From: Pseudomonadota bacterium
GTDB taxonomy: Bacteria > Myxococcota_A > Polyangia > Polyangiales > Polyangiaceae
DNA length: 7,131 nt
NCBI GenBank assembly: GCA_023418705.1
Contig: JAEZYZ010000430.1
Coordinates: forward strand, 1-7,131
Reading direction: 5' to 3'
In this document: one piece after another, positions 4,662 through 7,131 of the stretch
Numbering within the stretch: the first letter of the stretch is position 1
Layout: the number at the start of each line of letters is the position of its first letter
Made by a program: the position numbers and the translations under genes
Notes under the pieces: generated by a model
Seen by the model: only the letters and a program-made list of their open reading frames with translations
Told to the model about the DNA's origin: nothing
Database searches by the model: none

Positions 4662-7049
4662 CTACTTCTTCGCGGCCTTTTGGCCGCCGGGCTTGGTCCC
4701 GGTCACGGCGGGCGTCTTGACCGCCGCCTTCTCGTCCAAATAGCCCGTTACCCAGGCGAAGGGCGCGTTCCAGTTGATGGTGATTTCGTTGACCGACCAC
4801 GCCTCGATGTGGTCGACGAAACACTTCTGGGGAGCGCAACCCTTGAGGCCCGCCGCCTTGGCGTAGGGGTCCTGGATGCTGGAGTTCGGTCCCCCGGAGA
4901 TCACGCCGGGCGGGGCCTCGGGATATTTGCTATTCGCCTGCTTCGACCAGAAGCGGTGGTGCGGGTTCTCGAGCGGCCTTTCGCCGTAGCCGGTCACGTA
5001 CGACTGACCGAGCGGGTTTCGCCCGAGCAGGTAAGACATGCCGGCTTGCATCGCGTTCAGGTACTTCGGGTCCTTGCCGAAGTCGTGCGAAAGGCCCAAA
5101 ACGAGCAGGTTGTTGAGGACGAAGGAGTTCGATCCCCACGGGTACTTGCCCTCGGCGTCGCCCTTCATCGGGACGCGGTAGCCGTTCTCGTCGATGAGCT
5201 TTACGTAGGCGTCGCCGGCGCTCTGGATCTGGCCCCGCAAGAGCTTCACCTGGTCGCCGCCGAGCTGATTGGGCACGACCGCCAGCGTGATTTTCCCGAG
5301 CGCCGCGGTGTTCGCCCAGTTCATGCTGTTGGCACCCTCACCCGTGTGGGTGACAATCTTGGCGTGGCTCGGGGACTTGAGGACGAAGTCCTTGTACTCG
5401 CCCTTGCCCGTCGTGGTGAACAGCTCGGCCGCGGCCCAATAGAAGTCGTCGCTGACGTCCTTGTCGTCGTACGGCCCCCCACCCTGGCTGTCGCTGGCGG
5501 GCGCCAGCACGTTGGGGTTCGCCTTGGCGGCCTGCCAGGCCTTCTCCGCCGCCGTCAGGCAGCGCGCGCTGAACTTGGCGTCGATCGCCTTCCAGATGCG
5601 GGCGCACTGCGCGCCGACGGCGGCCAGGTTCAACGTGGCAGCCGTGCTGGGCGGGCGCAGGTAGCGCGTCATCTTGCTTTCGTGCGGCGCCATGCCAAGG
5701 GCCGTCCAGCTCTCGTCGTGGATCTTGTGGTGGGCCATCCCCGCCTTCGGCTGGCCGTCGGGTACCTGCATCTTGAGCAGGAACTCCACGTTCCAGCGGG
5801 CCTCGTCCAGAAGATCCGGCACGTCGTTCTTGTTCTCTGGGATGCGCAGCTTGCCGTCGGCGTAGTCGGCGGCGGACGTCCCGAGGTGTTTGGTGCGCTC
5901 GTGCCAGTTGAGCAACGTCCAGGTGGAGATGCCGCCGTTGACCACGTACTTTCCGTGATCCCCGGCGTCGTACCAACCGCCGCTCACGTCCAGGGTGTAG
6001 CTGCAGCCCGTGTTGGGCGCGCACGCGACCTTGCTGTCGCTCAGGTGCCCCGCCGGGCGCGCCCACTGCTGTTCGCCCGCGTACGGCATGGCGATCGGCG
6101 TGCCGCTGCGGTTGTGGTAGAAGTACCAGAGCGCGTCGTACTTCATCTGCTGGTAGACGTCTTCGCCCACGTCGAACGGGTAGCTGACCTTGTCGCCAAC
6201 CTTGAGGGTGTAGCCCTTGCCCGGTTGGGTGAGGCTCGAGAAGTCGACCACGTGCACGTGGTCCCCCGACGGCGCGTCCTGACCGAACACGCTGCTCTGA
6301 CCGGAGGCGACCGGCTTGCCCTCGGCGTCCAGCACTTCCCAGGTGAGCGGAGCGGTGGACGCATCCTTGACCGTAGCGAGCTTCTGCAGCCCCGGCAGGT
6401 AGCCGACCTGATTGACGAGCACGTCAGGGGGCGGCGCTTCTTGCTGGCCCGGCGTGGGGGTGAACTGCGGATCGGCCAGGATCACGTCGTCGATGCAGAC
6501 CGTGAGCGGCGTGCCGCCGGTGACCATGCCGCCGCCCATGTGAAAGGCGAGCTCGGCCGTGCCGTCGTCGGGCTCGTACATGGTGAAGGTGCCCGTGAAC
6601 TGCTGCGGCGCCGTCGACAGCTCGAGGTTTTCCGACCAGTACTCCGAGTAAGGCGGACCGGACTGGCCCACCTTGGGGCGCACCTTGGTCGGCTTGTCCG
6701 CCCAGGCCTTGAAGCTGACGGTGTAGGAGTGGCCCTTTTGAATCACCATCTCGCGGTGGCGCACCTGCGCGTCCCACGGGTTCGTCCCCGCGCCGTCGAT
6801 GCGCAGGCAATAGGCCCCGTTCTGCACCATCGCTTCGCCGCTCGCAGGAGCCGAGAAGGAGGTCATCCACGGCAGGCTGGTGCCGTCCTCGAACGTGCTG
6901 TTCTTGAGCAGGTTGTGAGCCACCAGGCCGCTCACGTCCGTGGGCGCTGCGGCCGCCTGCTGCTCTCCTGTTGCTGCGCTCTTCTTCGGGATGCAGCCGC
7001 CAGCAGCGAGCAACAAACCTACCACCGACACCAGATTTCGAAACTTCAT
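4662..7049 (-). CDS. GH9 cellulase lipoprotein, CBM4/9-Ig-GH9 (endoglucanase or cellobiohydrolase)
   Basis: This surface enzyme probably hydrolyses beta-1,4 links of cellulose. Numbering is from ATG 7049 (795 residues). The lipoprotein signal MKFRNLVSVVGLLLAAGGC puts the anchored Cys at 19. A CBM4/9-type glycan-binding domain (about 46-192, NLLKNSTFEDG to CIDDVIL), a Pro-rich linker (about 196-209), an Ig-like CelD_N domain (about 209-294, DVLVNQVGYLPG) and the GH9 (alpha/alpha)6 barrel (about 300-770) follow. GGWYDAGDHGKY carries Asp361 and Asp364, matching the catalytic-base pair Asp55/Asp58 of Thermobifida Cel9A. LGRNPLGQSYVTGYG, NPHHR (695-699) and the GH9 signature FVDHIEAWSVNEITINWNA follow, with Glu755 as general acid. 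A Lys-rich tail ends the protein. The domain order is that of CelK and CbhA from Clostridium thermocellum, which are cellobiohydrolases, so an exo mode is possible. A GTG at 7067 would add six residues ahead of the signal peptide; neither start has a clear ribosome site. Confidence 0.94.
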   Translation of the reverse strand: MKFRNLVSVVGLLLAAGGCIPKKSAATGEQQAAAAPTDVSGLVAHNLLKNSTFEDGTSLPWMTSFSAPASGEAMVQNGAYCLRIDGAGTNPWDAQVRHREMVIQKGHSYTVSFKAWADKPTKVRPKVGQSGPPYSEYWSENLELSTAPQQFTGTFTMYEPDDGTAELAFHMGGGMVTGGTPLTVCIDDVILADPQFTPTPGQQEAPPPDVLVNQVGYLPGLQKLATVKDASTAPLTWEVLDAEGKPVASGQSSVFGQDAPSGDHVHVVDFSSLTQPGKGYTLKVGDKVSYPFDVGEDVYQQMKYDALWYFYHNRSGTPIAMPYAGEQQWARPAGHLSDSKVACAPNTGCSYTLDVSGGWYDAGDHGKYVVNGGISTWTLLNWHERTKHLGTSAADYADGKLRIPENKNDVPDLLDEARWNVEFLLKMQVPDGQPKAGMAHHKIHDESWTALGMAPHESKMTRYLRPPSTAATLNLAAVGAQCARIWKAIDAKFSARCLTAAEKAWQAAKANPNVLAPASDSQGGGPYDDKDVSDDFYWAAAELFTTTGKGEYKDFVLKSPSHAKIVTHTGEGANSMNWANTAALGKITLAVVPNQLGGDQVKLLRGQIQSAGDAYVKLIDENGYRVPMKGDAEGKYPWGSNSFVLNNLLVLGLSHDFGKDPKYLNAMQAGMSYLLGRNPLGQSYVTGYGERPLENPHHRFWSKQANSKYPEAPPGVISGGPNSSIQDPYAKAAGLKGCAPQKCFVDHIEAWSVNEITINWNAPFAWVTGYLDEKAAVKTPAVTGTKPGGQKAAKK

Positions 7050-7131
7050 CTCACTCACGGTTTTCACAGGAAGGAACGGAAGATCGGAAGCGGGGGCCCC
7101 CCGGGCGGCGCGGGCCCCCCGCCGGAGGAAG
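7050..7131 (-). other. Upstream region of the GH9 gene, GC-tract repeats, no promoter seen
   Basis: The window ends 82 bp before the GH9 start. The sequence includes two copies of GGGCCCCCCG (7094-7103 and 7112-7121) separated by 8 bp, in a G/C-tract region able to fold into strong hairpins. Between this and the ATG the - strand is pyrimidine-rich. I see no -35/-10 pair; the promoter probably lies beyond the window. Confidence 0.45.

Noticed and set aside
5338..6066. Second - strand frame of 242 codons inside the GH9 gene
   Set aside because: It is another Arg/Gly-rich shadow without ribosome site or motif; the overlapping GH9 frame carries catalytic signatures.
7081..7090. AGATCGGAAG, identical to the first ten bases of a common Illumina adapter
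   Set aside because: The match stops after ten bases (next bases CGGGGG rather than AGC), and normal-looking sequence continues on both sides, so chance is more likely than adapter carry-over. Read mapping would settle it.

Overview
The window looks like GC-rich chromosomal DNA from a cellulose-degrading bacterium, most likely a myxobacterium of the Polyangia / Sorangium type. This is an inference from three things: high GC at third codon positions, secreted lipoproteins in which the lipid-anchored Cys is followed by a Gly/Ser/Thr-rich linker, and the pairing of a surface cellulase with a cellobiose phosphorylase. No marker gene fixes the taxonomy.

Layout. The first ~860 bases are the right-hand end of an IS66-family insertion sequence on the + strand. 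They hold the C-terminal part of its DDE transposase, broken by a 2-base frameshift, then a tandem 28-bp repeat that probably forms the element's right end, then two abutting perfect palindromes. The first palindrome is 8 bp, the size of an IS66 target duplication. A strong hairpin terminator (910-948) separates this from three genes, all on the - strand.

Read in their own direction, the genes are: (1) a GH9 cellulase lipoprotein with a CBM4/9-Ig-GH9 architecture (7049 to 4662); (2) a cytoplasmic GH94 cellobiose phosphorylase (4482 to 2050); (3) a small Cys-rich lipoprotein of unknown function (1740 to 967). The 179-bp gap between genes 1 and 2 is packed with perfect inverted repeats. The 309-bp gap between genes 2 and 3 holds a plausible sigma70-type promoter with repeat and palindrome sites around its -35 element.

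How they may work together (inference). The GH9 enzyme, tethered to the cell surface, cuts cellulose to cellobiose and short cellodextrins. After uptake by a transporter outside this window, GH94 splits cellobiose with phosphate into glucose 1-phosphate and glucose, saving one ATP per disaccharide. The third protein could be a surface glycan-binding accessory, but only its context suggests this. The main enzymes belong to known families. The least explained parts are the Cys-rich lipoprotein, the hairpin array in front of the phosphorylase, and the repeat/palindrome structure at the IS boundary.
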